Positions 49,101 through 53,062 are shown, counted from the stretch's first letter. The stretch is 64,000 nt of DNA from Symbiodinium natans (GCA_905221605.1 CAJNDS010002079.1:2100501-2164500), one strand, 5' to 3'. The notes: generated by a model not told the origin, from the letters alone. Numbers and translations are program-made.

Positions 49101-49526
49101 ACCTCAGGGCCCAGAAACCCTCGAGATGGGAGCCTTGAGGACCCCTTATAGTGTAGGGTTTAGGGTTTCGGGTTAAGGGTTAGGGTTTAGTGCAAACCTC
49201 TATGTAATTAGAACTCTCAACACCCCTGAGATCAAGAGCCTACCTCTGATGCCTCTTTGATGCCAGCAATACCCCTCAGGTTCTCCTTCTCATTCGGCGA
49301 GGGGGCCGGGAACCGCGGTCAGTAGCTAAGCATAAACCCTTACCCTAAACCCTAAACCCTAACCCCTGAACCCTAAACCCTGAACCCTGAACCCTAAAAG
49401 GGGATCCTTGGGTCGCACCCGAAACCCTGGCAAGCAACCCAACAAGCACCCGATGGCCCAGGAGTGTGACTATCAGCAGGATCAGCAGCAGCTGGAGTAC
49501 ACCTCCCGCCGCTCAGCCTTTCGAAG
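19719..49526 (+). CDS. Polypeptide GalNAc-transferase-like (GT27) gene, split into at least 23 exons, partial model
   Basis: Known role of the family: transfer of GalNAc from UDP-GalNAc to Ser/Thr of proteins in the Golgi lumen. Read in order, the exons give a Pro-rich stem, the pre-catalytic Cys (LRNPEC), the nucleotide-binding start VIIIFFNEP, LLIDDHSD, DGIVGARNRG, the metal site ILDSHVEV, GWLEPLVARI, FNWRL, EYFFELGGYD, VEMSFRIWMCGG, PCSNVGHIYR with the VGH histidine, RVAE/VWM, ERKELRSQLQCKSF and the lectin start YVPDQDSESGNLFAVD. The residues expected for catalysis are present, so the enzyme may be active. Most junctions keep phase; weak ones are 7-8, 8-9 and 14-15. Introns carry telomere-like arrays, and 11 of 18 resolved junctions use GC donors. 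The 5' end, signal anchor and 3' end are not resolved. Exon 23 is reached by skipping the Ubl-ANK gene; it could instead belong to a separate lectin gene. Confidence 0.85.
20386..20459 (+). CDS. GalNAc-T exon 2: stem
   Basis: TTGCGCAG acceptor; two leading bases complete the codon left by exon 1. The frame reads ASAPWAPHSTPVELELHLSA and then PLAE before GTTCAG. PVEL recurs from exon 1. Phase and GT-AG borders agree with exon 1. Confidence 0.65.
21105..21204. mobile_element. Inverted-repeat element J
   Basis: GGGTAGTTCTCTAAATCAGG at the left pairs with AAGTTTAGAGAACCACCCC at the right; further in, GGGGTCC pairs with GGACCCC. Non-coding, MITE-like, inside the transferase intron. Confidence 0.7.
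21226..21317 (+). repeat. TTTAGGG array
   Basis: About 13 perfect units immediately after element J. Confidence 0.96.
21591..21688 (-). mobile_element. Family G element, copy G2 (reverse orientation)
   Basis: The reverse complement starts CTTGGAAGCCCTTTTGACTT, identical to the start of G1 at 5177, and continues through GTAAGGTGGGCTATGAGGA. Confidence 0.75.
21748..21810 (+). CDS. GalNAc-T exon 3: pre-catalytic segment
   Basis: GGGCGCAG acceptor, 21 codons in phase 0, donor TTG|GCCGGG (GC). Reads DHGAMFHQYGFNLAKSNSMG and L. The FN..xSNxxxL pattern matches the conserved segment before the family's first Cys. Confidence 0.7.
22420..22660 (+). CDS. Unrecognised GC-rich coding segment
   Basis: After GTCTTCAG the + frame is open for about 80 codons with strongly C/G-ending codons, including VDFVESAGYTEHALFIAALL and EVVTRAMLRHAQKHQPP. 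The minus strand is also open, but codon-end bias favours +. No family recognised. It lies in intron 3 of the transferase model, so it may be an unrelated nested gene piece or an extra exon. Confidence 0.5.
22661..24063. other. Intron sequence with local duplications
   Basis: Contains a diverged duplication (23136-23196 and 23341-23400, both with AAGCCTGAAGCCTCGACCT), two GCTATTATGAAAAGTTTT-like boxes (about 23031 and 23088), a poly-G tract near 23496, and an AATCAATC tract near 23542. No supported gene. Confidence 0.5.
24064..24102 (+). CDS. GalNAc-T exon 4: conserved Cys segment
   Basis: CAAAG acceptor, 13 codons VRKAKDLRNPECQ, donor CAG|GCTAGG (GC). Matches the family pattern R-x4-D-x-R-x3-C just before the catalytic domain. 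Joins exon 3 in phase 0. Confidence 0.75.
24657..24786. mobile_element. Inverted-repeat element I
   Basis: AAGGGTAGTTGCATGGGCCC at the left is mirrored by GGGACTATGTAACTACCCT at the right; inner CCTTTAAAGG is palindromic. Non-coding. Confidence 0.7.
24843..24969 (+). repeat. TTTAGGG array
   Basis: About 18 perfect units directly upstream of exon 5. This is an exception to the usual C-rich-before-exon order. Confidence 0.97.
24985..25039 (+). CDS. GalNAc-T exon 5: link into catalytic domain
   Basis: Acceptor CTGCGAG, 18 codons plus one base, donor T|GTTCCT. Reads ARSFPPLSQLPKATAPRI. The xxLPxxxx spacing before VIII fits the family's LP-x-x-SVI entry. TTTAGGG arrays lie on both sides. Confidence 0.65.
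25058..25167 (+). repeat. TTTAGGG array
   Basis: About 15 perfect units. Confidence 0.96.
25268..25342 (+). repeat. GGGTTTCA variant array
   Basis: Eight or nine units of GGGTTTCA, an octamer variant of the heptamer that has been homogenised separately. Confidence 0.93.
25700..25796 (+). mobile_element. Family B element, copy B3 (degraded)
   Basis: Contains ATTGGGGTACTTAAGGGGCT and the end ATAAGTACCCTGAACCTCC typical of family B. The AATNTTTTTCAGAG sequence occurs on each side (about 25666 and 25837), suggesting a larger duplicated unit. Confidence 0.55.
25876..25930 (-). repeat. CCCTAAA array before exon 6
   Basis: About seven units ending 10 bases before the acceptor of exon 6. TTTAGGG-type text follows the exon at 26038-26130. 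Confidence 0.95.
25939..26013 (+). CDS. GalNAc-T exon 6: start of catalytic domain
   Basis: CACATAG acceptor, donor CCCT|GTGGGG, 75 bases in phase with exons 5 and 7. Reads KPEVIIIFFNEPLSSLLRNV and LQAP. Matches the hallmark SVIIxFHNE-x-x-S-x-LLRTV of GT27 enzymes. This is the most diagnostic exon of the gene. Confidence 0.88.
26014..27763. other. Intron 6
   Basis: G-rich text at 26038-26130, non-repetitive DNA at 26140-26580 that is open on both strands but without a recognised domain, element C2 (26583-26689), a GTTGATAGG tandem patch (27108-27170), and further unique sequence to 27580. Confidence 0.5.
26583..26689. mobile_element. Family C element, copy C2
   Basis: Left CTTGGGATGTTCCCCCTAAT and right TTAGTATAAGGGAGAACGTC followed by CCAAAT are inverted repeats. 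GATG flanks it on both sides as a likely target duplication. Confidence 0.8.
27764..27819 (+). CDS. GalNAc-T exon 7: LLIDDHSD motif
   Basis: CCCAAG acceptor; phase fits exon 6 (T + CG = Ser). Reads CCWRKVLLIDDHSDLEDL. Matches the family's EIILVDDxSD motif that binds UDP and metal. The right border is uncertain by a few bases because GGAA-like bases recur at the next acceptor. Confidence 0.85.
27885..27970 (-). repeat. CCCTAAA array
   Basis: About 11 units; a TTTAGGG array follows at 28084-28172, the reverse of the usual intron order. Confidence 0.95.
28084..28172 (+). repeat. TTTAGGG array
   Basis: About 12 perfect units after a poly-C tract. Confidence 0.96.
28527..28571 (+). CDS. GalNAc-T exon 8: helix after IDD motif
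   Basis: From ACTCAG|AAGG to TACAG|GTACCC. The frame GSLTALLREHFPEY fits the family's LxxYLxxxPxVR segment. A longer exon from 28489 in another frame (ELSLLPEHLDRLRRLP) is also open; the chosen frame is the one that flows into exon 9. Junction dinucleotides here are weak. Confidence 0.55.
29577..29643 (+). CDS. GalNAc-T exon 9: GIVGARNRG motif
   Basis: Acceptor CCCGAG, donor GCCAG|GCCACA (GC). Reads LVRRETHDGIVGARNRGVKE. Equivalent to VRLIRxxxREGLIRARxxGA of animal enzymes. Confidence 0.83.
29658..29755 (+). repeat. TTTAGGG array with TTTTTTAGGG variant
   Basis: Five heptamers, then four decamers AGGGTTTTTT, then heptamers again. A variant unit amplified inside an older array. Confidence 0.93.
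29788..29918 (+). mobile_element. Family B element, copy B4
   Basis: Starts CTGGGAGGTTCATGGTACTT and ends GGTTATAAGTACCCTGAACC followed by TCCAG; the arms are inverted repeats. Confidence 0.78.
29943..30071 (+). mobile_element. Family L element, copy L1
   Basis: Contains TCATGGGGCTCTACCTTTTC and, at its other end, GCAGTTTGACTCCCTTGA. Both boxes recur in reverse order and opposite strand at 33528-33690, indicating an element in two orientations. Confidence 0.6.
30346..30392 (+). CDS. GalNAc-T exon 10: metal-binding DSH
   Basis: Acceptor GAAACCAG, donor CCAG|GCATGC (GC). Reads YPVIVILDSHVEVTP. The D-x-H motif is the known Mn2+ ligand pair of GT27 enzymes and is intact. Phases join exons 9 and 11 exactly. 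Confidence 0.88.
31072..31126 (+). CDS. GalNAc-T exon 11: GWLEPL segment
   Basis: AAGACAG acceptor, donor CGT|GCCTTC (GC). Reads WLEPLVARIHTDRKRVIV. Nearly the family consensus GWLEPLLxRIxxDRxxVVxP. The target-like GCC is duplicated at the next acceptor. Confidence 0.9.
31165..31560 (+). repeat. TTTATAGGG / TTTACAGGG / TTTGTAGGG array
   Basis: About 40 nonamer units in three interleaved types, absent elsewhere at this length. A locally evolved relative of TTTAGGG. Confidence 0.93.
31561..32369. other. Rest of intron 11
   Basis: Unique sequence at 31640-31800, drifting C-rich text (31855-32240) with CCCTACTAAAC-type units, and a TTTAGGG array (32305-32360) right before exon 12. Confidence 0.5.
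32370..32413 (+). CDS. GalNAc-T exon 12: PNIVAINIETLEL
   Basis: CAAGCCCAG acceptor, donor CAAG|GCTTCC (GC), 44 bases in phase. Reads PNIVAINIETLELQ, matching the family's PxIDxIxxxTxEY strand. Confidence 0.85.
32857..32928 (+). CDS. GalNAc-T exon 13: FNWRL segment
   Basis: GTTCGCAG acceptor, donor TGCA|GTGTTC, 72 bases in phase. Reads GLPWPPIRGIFNWRLTPLVL. Corresponds to the conserved GGFxWxLxFxW region. Confidence 0.75.
33245..33303 (+). CDS. GalNAc-T exon 14: acidic/basic linker
   Basis: GTGCCGCAG acceptor in phase with exon 13. Reads DPELDLLEKEVDKKAKPP, in the position of the variable loop before the family's tPxxAGGLFA. The right border and the join to exon 15 are unresolved. Confidence 0.55.
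33528..33690 (-). mobile_element. Family L element, copy L2 (reverse orientation)
   Basis: TCAAGGGAGTCAAACT...AAGAGGTTCCT and AGGTAGAACCCCATGAAC are reverse complements of the boxes in L1. Confidence 0.6.
33785..33866 (-). repeat. CCCTCAA variant array
   Basis: About 11 perfect CCCTCAA units, one substitution away from CCCTAAA. Confidence 0.95.
34231..34307 (+). CDS. GalNAc-T exon 15: EYFFELGGYD
   Basis: Reads SPKAAQCFEEYFFELGGYDP and EIRYY, matching the family's SPxMAGGLFAIDxxYFxELGxYD. The canonical GG is replaced by AAQ. Donor TACG|GCCCC (GC). The left border is either ATTTAG (34231) or CGCACAG (34250). Confidence 0.78.
35067..35225 (+). mobile_element. Family B element, copy B5, with telomere-like units inside
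   Basis: Starts CTTGGAGGTTCAGGATACTT and ends CCCTGAACCTGCAAG. Where other copies read CTAAGTACCCTGAACC, this one reads CTAAACCCTAAACCCTGAAC with repeated CCCTGAA units. The heptamer has apparently expanded from within the element's own terminal repeat. Confidence 0.72.
35250..35305 (+). CDS. GalNAc-T exon 16: SFRIWMCGG motif
   Basis: CGGAAGAG acceptor, donor GAG|GCACGG (GC). G from exon 15 plus GT completes Gly. Reads AEHVEMSFRIWMCGGSME. Equals the GT27 GGENxExSFRxWxCGGxxE signature. Confidence 0.9.
35306..36693. other. Intron 16
   Basis: G-rich arrays (35325-35440, 35700-35790) at the start and C-rich arrays (36440-36650) at the end. An AT-richer palindromic patch with GGGTACCTTTTTGAGG lies near 35915-36010. 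Confidence 0.55.
36694..36795 (+). CDS. GalNAc-T exon 17: PCSNVGHIYR
   Basis: CACCGAAG acceptor, 34 codons in phase 0, and the only fully canonical donor of the gene, TGG|GTAAGT. Reads VAPCSNVGHIYRAWAKFSFC and WHQDTDLQR. The His of VGH is the third metal ligand in this family. Confidence 0.9.
37030..37168 (-). repeat. CCCTAAA array
   Basis: About 19 units with two CCCTAACC interruptions. Confidence 0.96.
37222..37450 (+). mobile_element. Family B element, copy B6, with internal decamer expansion
   Basis: Begins CACTTGGTAGTAACCAATTG and ends AAGTGCCCTGAGCCTCCAAG. Inside, GTACTTAAGG is repeated five times in tandem and the left end is partly duplicated (GCTTGGTAGTAACCAATTCT at about 37331). 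Confidence 0.7.
38313..38579 (+). repeat. Four-copy tandem repeat (about 60-75 bp)
   Basis: Each unit carries CCTNGTTTTT...AAAGCCCTTAAAGATGTT followed by AATT and ACATCCCTAAACCC. Units start near 38313, 38373, 38432 and 38548; the last is truncated at exon 18's upstream side. Confidence 0.8.
38600..38656 (+). CDS. GalNAc-T exon 18: RNDARVAE
   Basis: TTAGGGCAG acceptor, 19 codons in phase 0, donor GAG|GCCAGA (GC). Reads LRHVDVGRVLDRNDARVAE. Matches NxxRxAEVWMD. Exon 19 supplies VWM. Confidence 0.83.
39056..39115 (-). repeat. CCCTAAA array before exon 19
   Basis: About eight units; TTTAGGG-type text follows the exon from 39213. Confidence 0.95.
39179..39192 (+). CDS. GalNAc-T exon 19: 14-base micro-exon (VWMA)
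   Basis: ATTTGCAG acceptor, GTTTGGATGGCCAC, then GCGCTT (GC donor). It supplies VWM right after RVAE and leaves phase 2, which exon 20 needs. The right border is inferred only from phase. Confidence 0.6.
40467..40550 (-). repeat. CCCTAAA then CCCCAAA array
   Basis: About six CCCTAAA units followed by about seven CCCCAAA units. A clean switch of unit type within one array. Confidence 0.95.
40814..40868 (+). CDS. GalNAc-T exon 20: FFRYRHMNNPDF
   Basis: CACTAAG acceptor, donor GAT|GTTAGG. Reads FFRYRHMNNPDFGEHLED. In the place of the family's FFYxxxPxxxxxxxGD. An internal GGTGAGC could be an alternative donor. Confidence 0.72.
40869..41231. other. Intron 20: compact inverted telomere-like arrays
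   Basis: A 363-base intron that starts with TTTAGGG units (about 40876-40926) and ends with CCCTAAA units (41018-41082). The two arms could pair along their length in the transcript. Confidence 0.7.
41232..41286 (+). CDS. GalNAc-T exon 21: QLQCKSFDWWL
   Basis: TACGAAG acceptor, donor CTGG|GCGGCT (GC). Reads ERKELRSQLQCKSFDWWL. Matches the invariant catalytic-domain end DxSERxxLRxxLxCKxFxWYL. An alternative later donor at 41307 (GAG|GTGGGT) leads to a frame without lectin sequence. Confidence 0.88.
41577..41692 (+). mobile_element. Family A element, copy A5 (in intron 21)
   Basis: TTGGCCGCCCAGTGGTACCC at the left and GGTTCCTGGGCTACCAAG at the right match the family whose insertions form introns of the ankyrin and zinc genes; the interior CAAAGTAACCAACCCAACC is also shared. 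Confidence 0.78.
42183..42290 (+). repeat. TTTTAGGGG / TTTTGGGGG variant array
   Basis: About twelve nonamers GGGGTTTTA or GGGGGTTTT. It creates an artificial Gly/Val/Leu frame. Confidence 0.93.
42790..42862 (-). repeat. CCCTAAA array before exon 22
   Basis: About nine units, 25 bases upstream of the exon 22 acceptor. Confidence 0.95.
42889..42988 (+). CDS. GalNAc-T exon 22: linker and start of ricin-type lectin domain
   Basis: CTACCAG acceptor in phase with exon 21, donor GGACC|GTAACA. Reads GRDLYVPDQDSESGNLFAVD and TSTCIAG. Matches the YPELYVPxxx-G-xLxNxxxxxCLD entry of the family's lectin domain. The other frame shows poorer codon-end bias. Confidence 0.82.
43021..43137. repeat. GA microsatellite
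   Basis: GAGAGA runs with ACAGA and GCGAG interruptions. The Ser/Leu-rich minus-strand frame here is an artefact. Confidence 0.95.
44486..44590 (+). repeat. TTTAGGG array upstream of Ubl-ANK start
   Basis: About 15 perfect units ending roughly 15 bases before the first ATG. Its role, if any, in expression is unknown. Confidence 0.96.
44603..48119 (+). CDS. Ubiquitin-like + ankyrin-repeat protein, complete 8-exon gene, 470 aa
   Basis: Exons: 44603-44671, 44862-44941, 45289-45325, 45473-45576, 46185-46233, 46821-47751, 47874-47966, 48070-48119; total 1413 bases, exactly 471 codons, with no internal stop. Residues 1-71 form a ubiquitin-like domain (MLSGEVTTLPVEDASSVREV, LPPRFRQRLLVQG, DLELVVLSF). 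A linker follows (QVDELMTAATDGSVSEADM, then MLHLPLDPNMA). From about residue 114 there are ten and a half 33-residue ankyrin repeats (consensus GHVEVVRLLVEAGADKDVA, GLTALMMAA), ending SEPMK. ATGATG starts are at 44603 and 44606. Donors are GA, GA, GA, GT, GT, GC, GC; all acceptors are AG. A TGA at 47757 lies inside intron 6. The likely role is protein binding; there is no enzyme motif. I associate this Ubl-linker-ANK layout with dinoflagellates. It lies within an intron of the transferase model, same strand. The exon 4-5 join is the least certain. Confidence 0.92.
44672..44861 (+). mobile_element. Ubl-ANK intron 1: family A introner (A2) filled with TTTAGGG
   Basis: GAGGCTTGGTAGCCC at the left and GGTTTACCAAG at the right are family A ends; GGAGG is duplicated at both sides. 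The middle (44707-44837) is about 18 TTTAGGG units. Splicing removes GA...AG and restores REVKRLLQE. Confidence 0.9.
44707..44837 (+). repeat. TTTAGGG array inside an introner
   Basis: Almost perfect units placed between family A end sequences, so the array arose or was inserted after the element. Confidence 0.96.
44942..45288 (+). mobile_element. Ubl-ANK intron 2: two family A introners in tandem (A3, A4)
   Basis: A3 runs from CTTGGCTCAGCCCAGTGGTA to TGCTGGGCTACCAAG (about 45141); A4 from AGCCCAGTGGTGCCC to GGGCCACCAAG (45288). GAGCC occurs at 44942, 45144 and 45289, i.e. at the left edge, the junction and the right edge. Both contain TTTAGGG runs. Removal (GA...AG) restores SKESLDDDHEL. 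Confidence 0.88.
45326..45472 (+). mobile_element. Ubl-ANK intron 3: family E introner (E1)
   Basis: Flanked by GACC duplication (45326 and 45473). Core GAGTGAGTACAC...CCCCTATAGAACTGA...GCTTATGAACTCAGCAACT is shared with intron 6 of the same gene. The element supplies the AG acceptor; the duplicated target supplies the GA donor. Confidence 0.9.
45577..46184 (+). other. Ubl-ANK intron 4
   Basis: GTGTAT donor after ATGAG and GAAGAAG acceptor. Holds a CAC microsatellite (45724-45826), a TCATCG tract, a Pro-coding C-rich patch and a CCCTAAA patch (46074-46130). Frame and size are inferred from phase and from the Pro/Asp-rich linker in exon 5. Confidence 0.7.
45724..45826. repeat. CAC trinucleotide array
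   Basis: More than 30 CAC (or ACC) units. It makes long artificial His, Trp, Gly or Val frames on both strands but lies inside the intron. Confidence 0.95.
46234..46820 (+). mobile_element. Ubl-ANK intron 5: introner-like, TIR TACCTTGGGGG
   Basis: The left edge GTACCTTGGGGGG and the right edge CCCCCAAGGTA are inverted, and GTA is repeated at both borders (46234, 46821). The interior holds a CCCTAAA array (46262-46349) and TTTAGGG-type text (46480-46690). The GT donor comes from the duplicated target and the AG from the element. Confidence 0.75.
47752..47873 (+). mobile_element. Ubl-ANK intron 6: family E introner (E2)
   Basis: AAGGCC is duplicated at 47749 and 47871. The body GAGTGAGTACAC...CCCCTATAGAGCTGA...GCTTATGAACTCAGCAACTA matches E1. 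It splits the Gly codon of an ankyrin repeat (AAA G|GC CAC). GC donor, AG acceptor, 122 bases. Confidence 0.93.
47967..48069 (+). mobile_element. Ubl-ANK intron 7: introner of another family
   Basis: GGCAA is duplicated at 47966 and 48069. Inverted ends: TTGTCATAGTTGGG and CCCAACAATGAACTAG. 103 bases, GC donor, AG acceptor, splits GAT G|GC AAG. AT-richer than its exons and without telomere units. Confidence 0.9.
48120..49400. other. 3' flank of Ubl-ANK and end of the transferase intron
   Basis: Unique sequence to about 48390, then G-rich text, a long TTTAGGG array (48624-48820) and C-rich text (48975-49060, 49330-49400) up to the next lectin-like acceptor. Around 48460-48560, ATGGTCCCTGGATCCGAAGT and its inverted partner GGGCCCATGCTTCGGATC suggest another inverted-repeat element. 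Confidence 0.5.
48624..48820 (+). repeat. Longest TTTAGGG array in the window
   Basis: About 27 units with a single TATTAGGG interruption near 48728. Confidence 0.97.
49401..49526 (+). CDS. Lectin-like exon (GalNAc-T exon 23 in this model)
   Basis: CTAAAAG acceptor with one leading base that completes the phase-2 end of exon 22; donor CGAAG|GTCCGG. Reads GKQPNKHPMAQECDYQQDQQ then QLEYTSRR. The C-x-x-QxxxQxLEYT pattern fits the second half of a ricin-type repeat. Linking it to exon 22 requires skipping the Ubl-ANK gene. Confidence 0.7.
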
Positions 49527-49764
49527 GTCCGGCCACGTGATTAGAATTTAAATCTTAAATGTTAAATTTAGGGTTTGTAGGGTTTAGGGTTTAGGGTTAG
49601 GGTTTAGTGTTTTTAGGGTTTGTAGGGTTTGTAGGGATTGTAGGGTTTAGGGTTTGGGCTTAGGGCGAGGCCAGCACAAGGGGCATGAAGGAGAGGAACA
49701 GGAAGCGGAAGAGAAGATGATCAAGAGCTGTGTAGAAAGCACCTACCCTGAACCCTATATAAAC

Positions 49765-49876
49765 CTAGGATGCCCAGTAGTACCCTTATTCCTTTTTTTT
49801 GGGGGCTTAGGTTCCCTTATAAACCCCTTAAGCAAAAAAGGCACCCTTTTTAAGCCTAGGTTACTGGGAGGCCTAG
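49765..49876 (+). mobile_element. Family A element, copy A6
   Basis: CTAGGATGCCCAGTAGTACC and GGTTACTGGGAGGCCTAG are inverted ends; AAAC flanks both sides. Nearly the same sequence as A7 at 57004, including TTCCCTTATAAACCCCTTAAGC. Confidence 0.85.
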
Positions 49877-51019
49877 AAACCCTAACCCTGGGTTTAGCGT
49901 GGATGGAAGAAAGGAAATGGATTGCATCAGTTTCTTTGAAGGCAAAGTAAGGCTCATAAGGGTGTTGAGGCTGGCGGACTCTTGGGCTGTAAGGTTGATT
50001 TAAAGCTTGTCGGGCTCTCAAAAACCCTCAAACCAGATCCTAAACCGCATTCGTTTTTTAGATTTAGGGTTTTGGGTTTGCCCTAACCCTATACACTCTG
50101 CAAACCCTATAAACCCTATGAACCCTAAAGCCCTACAAACCTTATAAACCCTACAAAGCCTATAAACCCTATATACTGTCTAAACCCTCTAAGCCCTCTA
50201 AGCCCTCTGAACCCTAGACCCTAAAACCCTGGAACCCTAAGCCCTGTAGACCCTCTAAACCCCCTGAAGCCTCTGAACCCTAAACCGTAAAACTCTTCAA
50301 CCCTAAACCCTAAAAACCCTTTAGACCCTAAGCCCTAAAAGCCCTTAAACCCTAAAGCCCTAAAACCCGTAAGCCCTAAACCCTAAAAACCCTTAAACCC
50401 TAAAGCCCTAAACCCTAAAAGCCCTAAAAACCCTTAAACCCTAAACCCTAAAAGCCCTAAAAGCCCTTAAGCCCTAAAGCCCTAAAACCCTCAGCGGCTC
50501 TCGCGCCTCCGACGATCCAGCCCTCAGACCCCCCGGGGCCCCCTCCTGGCTGCCTCAGGGATTTCTCGGTACCCTTTAGGGTTTAGGGTTTAGGGTTTAG
50601 GGTTTAGGGTTTAGGGTTTAGGGTTTAGGGTTTAGGGTTTAGGGTTTAGGGTTTAGAGTTTAGGTTGTAGGGTTTAGGGTTTGTAGGGTGCAGGGTGAGG
50701 GTTTAGGGTTTAGGGCCACTGGAGCTGTAAAAGTTTTGTAGGGACGTTGAGGCAGTCGGCGAGGATTCGAAAGCCCTGATGGCCACTCATGGTTTAGCAA
50801 CTGCAAGGTTTCATGAGTTAGGAGTTGGACCCTATTTACATGCTACCGAAAGCCTCACTACAGCATCAACCACAACCCCTAAACTCTAAACCCTAAACCC
50901 GAAACCCTAAACCGCAAGCACCCTCAACCAAGCCAAGACTCTGAGAATCCTTCTTCGCAAGTGAGGGAGGGGTTGTGCAATCCTGGGCCGACAAATCTAC
51001 ACCTACCCCCCCGGCACCA

Positions 51020-51238
51020 CTTGAAGGTTCATGTACTTAGTAACCAACTTGCAACCGCACCTATATGGGGGTGTCCAAAACAAAGGGTTTTTATTCTATG
51101 TCGGGTATAGAAAGGGGTACCCCTATTTGGGAAATTCTTATATCCCAATTATAGCCCCATCAGGGTACTTAAGGGGGCCTCTAAGTGGCTTATCACGACA
51201 CTTCTACTTGGGTTCTAAGCACCTCCTGAAACTCCAAG
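51020..51238 (+). mobile_element. Family B element, copy B7 (long form)
   Basis: CTTGAAGGTTCATGTACTTAGTAACC at the left and GGTTCTAAGCACCTCC followed by TGAAACTCCAAG at the right. At about 219 bases it is longer than most copies because of extra internal sequence (51070-51140). Confidence 0.72.
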
Positions 51239-51404
51239 CACCAAGCTCAAAGCGTCCAGTCTAGTGCCTGCAATGACCGGCTGATCTTTTACGGGTATAG
51301 AGCAGATCACTTAACTTAAGTCACCTTAAACACCTCATCCTCATTGCTCACTAGGCATAACGGACCCTAAACCCTAGACCCTAAACCCAAAGCCCCAGAC
51401 CCAG

Positions 51405-51473
51405 GAAGCTACCTGCAGATCAGTGGCCACATCAACCACCACTTGGCCTGTGACCCAGCTTTCTGCGGGAAAG
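51405..51473 (+). CDS. Lectin-like exon (SYLQISGHINHHLACDPAFC)
   Basis: ACCCAG acceptor; GC-rich open frame SYLQISGHINHHLACDPAFC before a poly-G tract. The xLxISGxIxHHxxxCxD pattern is like a ricin-repeat start. Phase to neighbours is not resolved. Confidence 0.5.
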
Positions 51474-51678
51474 GGGGGGGGGGGGGGGGGGGGGGGAGAG
51501 GAGGTCAATTGGAGCTCAAGATTGGGGGCTTTAGGGTTTTAGGGTTTTAGGGCTTATGGTTTAGGGTTTGGGGTTTAGGGTCGAAAGTCTAGGGTTGTTT
51601 CCAACGGGCAAGCTTTGGCGCTCTTGTGCCGACAAGCGCATGCACACCGCACACCGGCAAAGGGGGGAAGCCCGAGAC

Positions 51679-51808
51679 CTTAAACCCTAAACCCTAAACC
51701 TGAACCCTAAACCCTAAACCCTAAACCCTAAACCCTAAACCCTAAACCCTAAACCCTAAACCCTAAACCCTAAACCCTAAACCCTAAACCCTAAACCCTA
51801 AACCCTAG
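51679..51808 (-). repeat. CCCTAAA array
   Basis: About 18 units followed by a short CACACA run; TTTAGGG follows at 51904. Confidence 0.96.
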
Positions 51809-52030
51809 CACACACACACACACACTCGGATGTGCCCGTAGTCAGCTGCGCTGGCTCTGGAGGCGCCGCACCCCAAATCACCCTCCAGTCAGCTGCCCGA
51901 CAGGGTTTAGGGTTTAAGGTTTAGGGTTTAGGGTTTAGGGTTTAGGGTTTAGGGTTTAGGGTTCAGGGTTTAGCATTTAGGGTTTAGGGTTTCGGGTTTA
52001 GCGACCCCAAAGCCCAAAGTCTCTTCCCAG

Positions 52031-52093
52031 GTCTGCCTACGCACGCAGGTCATGTCGCAGGTGCCCTGCGAGAAGGCGCCGACTCGGGCTGTA
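52031..52093 (+). CDS. Lectin-like exon (VCLRTQVMSQVPCEKAP)
   Basis: CTCTTCCCAG acceptor followed by VCLRTQVMSQVPCEKAPTRA. The CL-x8-V-x-C spacing fits a ricin-type repeat. TTTAGGG arrays lie on both sides, an exception to the usual order. The right border is unclear. Confidence 0.5.
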
Positions 52094-52739
52094 CGGTTTA
52101 GGGTTTAGGGCTAGGGTTTAGGGTTTAGGGCGAGGGTTTAGGGTTTAGGGTTTAGGGCTTAGGGTTCAGGGCTAGAGTTTAGGGCTCTGGGCTTTGGGGT
52201 CAAGTGTTTAGGGCTTCGTAAGGTTTCGAGTTGAAAAAGGACTTAGGGATAAGCCCCGAGGGAAGGCGCTGTTTAGGGAACCGCCCCGGGCCCCCCCAAA
52301 CCCTGGGTTTCCTGGGCTGATATCCTTTTTCTTTAGGGCCCCCCCCTGCCCCTTGGAGAGAATGATCCCAAACCCTAAACCCTACCCCCACCCTGAGCTC
52401 CAATTCTCCCCGAACCTAAACCACTACAATGATACTGTTGATCCTAAAAGCCTGCATGACTTTTTTCACAACCCAATCCCCTTGCCGCCCCTAATTTTAA
52501 CATTGTCCAACCCAGCAGCGCGAGGCATGGAAATCCTGCATGACCCCAGGCACCCAAGCAACATTGAAATTAAGGGGTGCGCGGGGGACTTCTGTACGCA
52601 AGTTGGTGTGTGGGTGGCTGGGATCATGCAGGATTTATACCATCCACCATATACATATATATATAACAAAATCGGAACCTTCAACTCTGCGTTGAAAACT
52701 TCCACAAATGCTTTATCCCTAAACCTCAAAGCCTATACC

Positions 52740-52965
52740 TTGAGAACCCGAAACCCCAAACCCCATACCCCAAACCCCAAACACCCCAAACCCCCCAAAC
52801 ACCCCAAACCCCCCAAACCCCCCAAACCCCCCAAACCCCCCAAACCCCCCAAACCCCCCAAACCCCCCAAACCCCCCAAACCCCAAAACCCCCCAAACCC
52901 CCCAAACCCCCCAAACCCCCCAAACCCCCCAAACCCCCCAAACCCCAAAACCCCAAGACCCCAAT
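52740..52965 (-). repeat. CCCCCCAAA / CCCCAAA array
   Basis: About 20 CCCCCCAAA nonamers flanked by CCCCAAAC units. Long Pro-Lys or Gly-rich frames over it are artefacts. Confidence 0.95.
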
Positions 52966-52997
52966 CCCTCGGAACCCCCAATGAAGCGATTTCAGAG

Positions 52998-53062
52998 GGT
53001 GCCCGCTGGCAGCTGGAGGGCGCAAAGATCGCCTCCCTAGACCGGCCTGGGGAGTGCTTGGC
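52998..53062 (+). CDS. Lectin-like exon (ARWQLEGAKIASLDRPGECL)
   Basis: TTTCAGAG acceptor, donor GCCAG|GCGAGG (GC). Reads GARWQLEGAKIASLDRPGEC and LA. WxLEGxxIxSLxxPGxCL is a clear QxW-then-next-repeat ricin pattern. Confidence 0.68.

Larger units (their letters stand above)
49527..51404. other. Intron-like region
   Basis: A helical open frame at about 49662-49742 (GHEGEEQEAEEKMIKSC) may be an extra exon. Element A6 (49765-49876), C-rich drift (50085-50490), a TTTAGGG array (50576-50660) and element B7 (51020-51238) fill the rest. Confidence 0.5.

Noticed and set aside
52719-53025. Long Gly/Trp/Val or Pro/Lys frames
   Set aside because: Produced by the CCCCCCAAA array.
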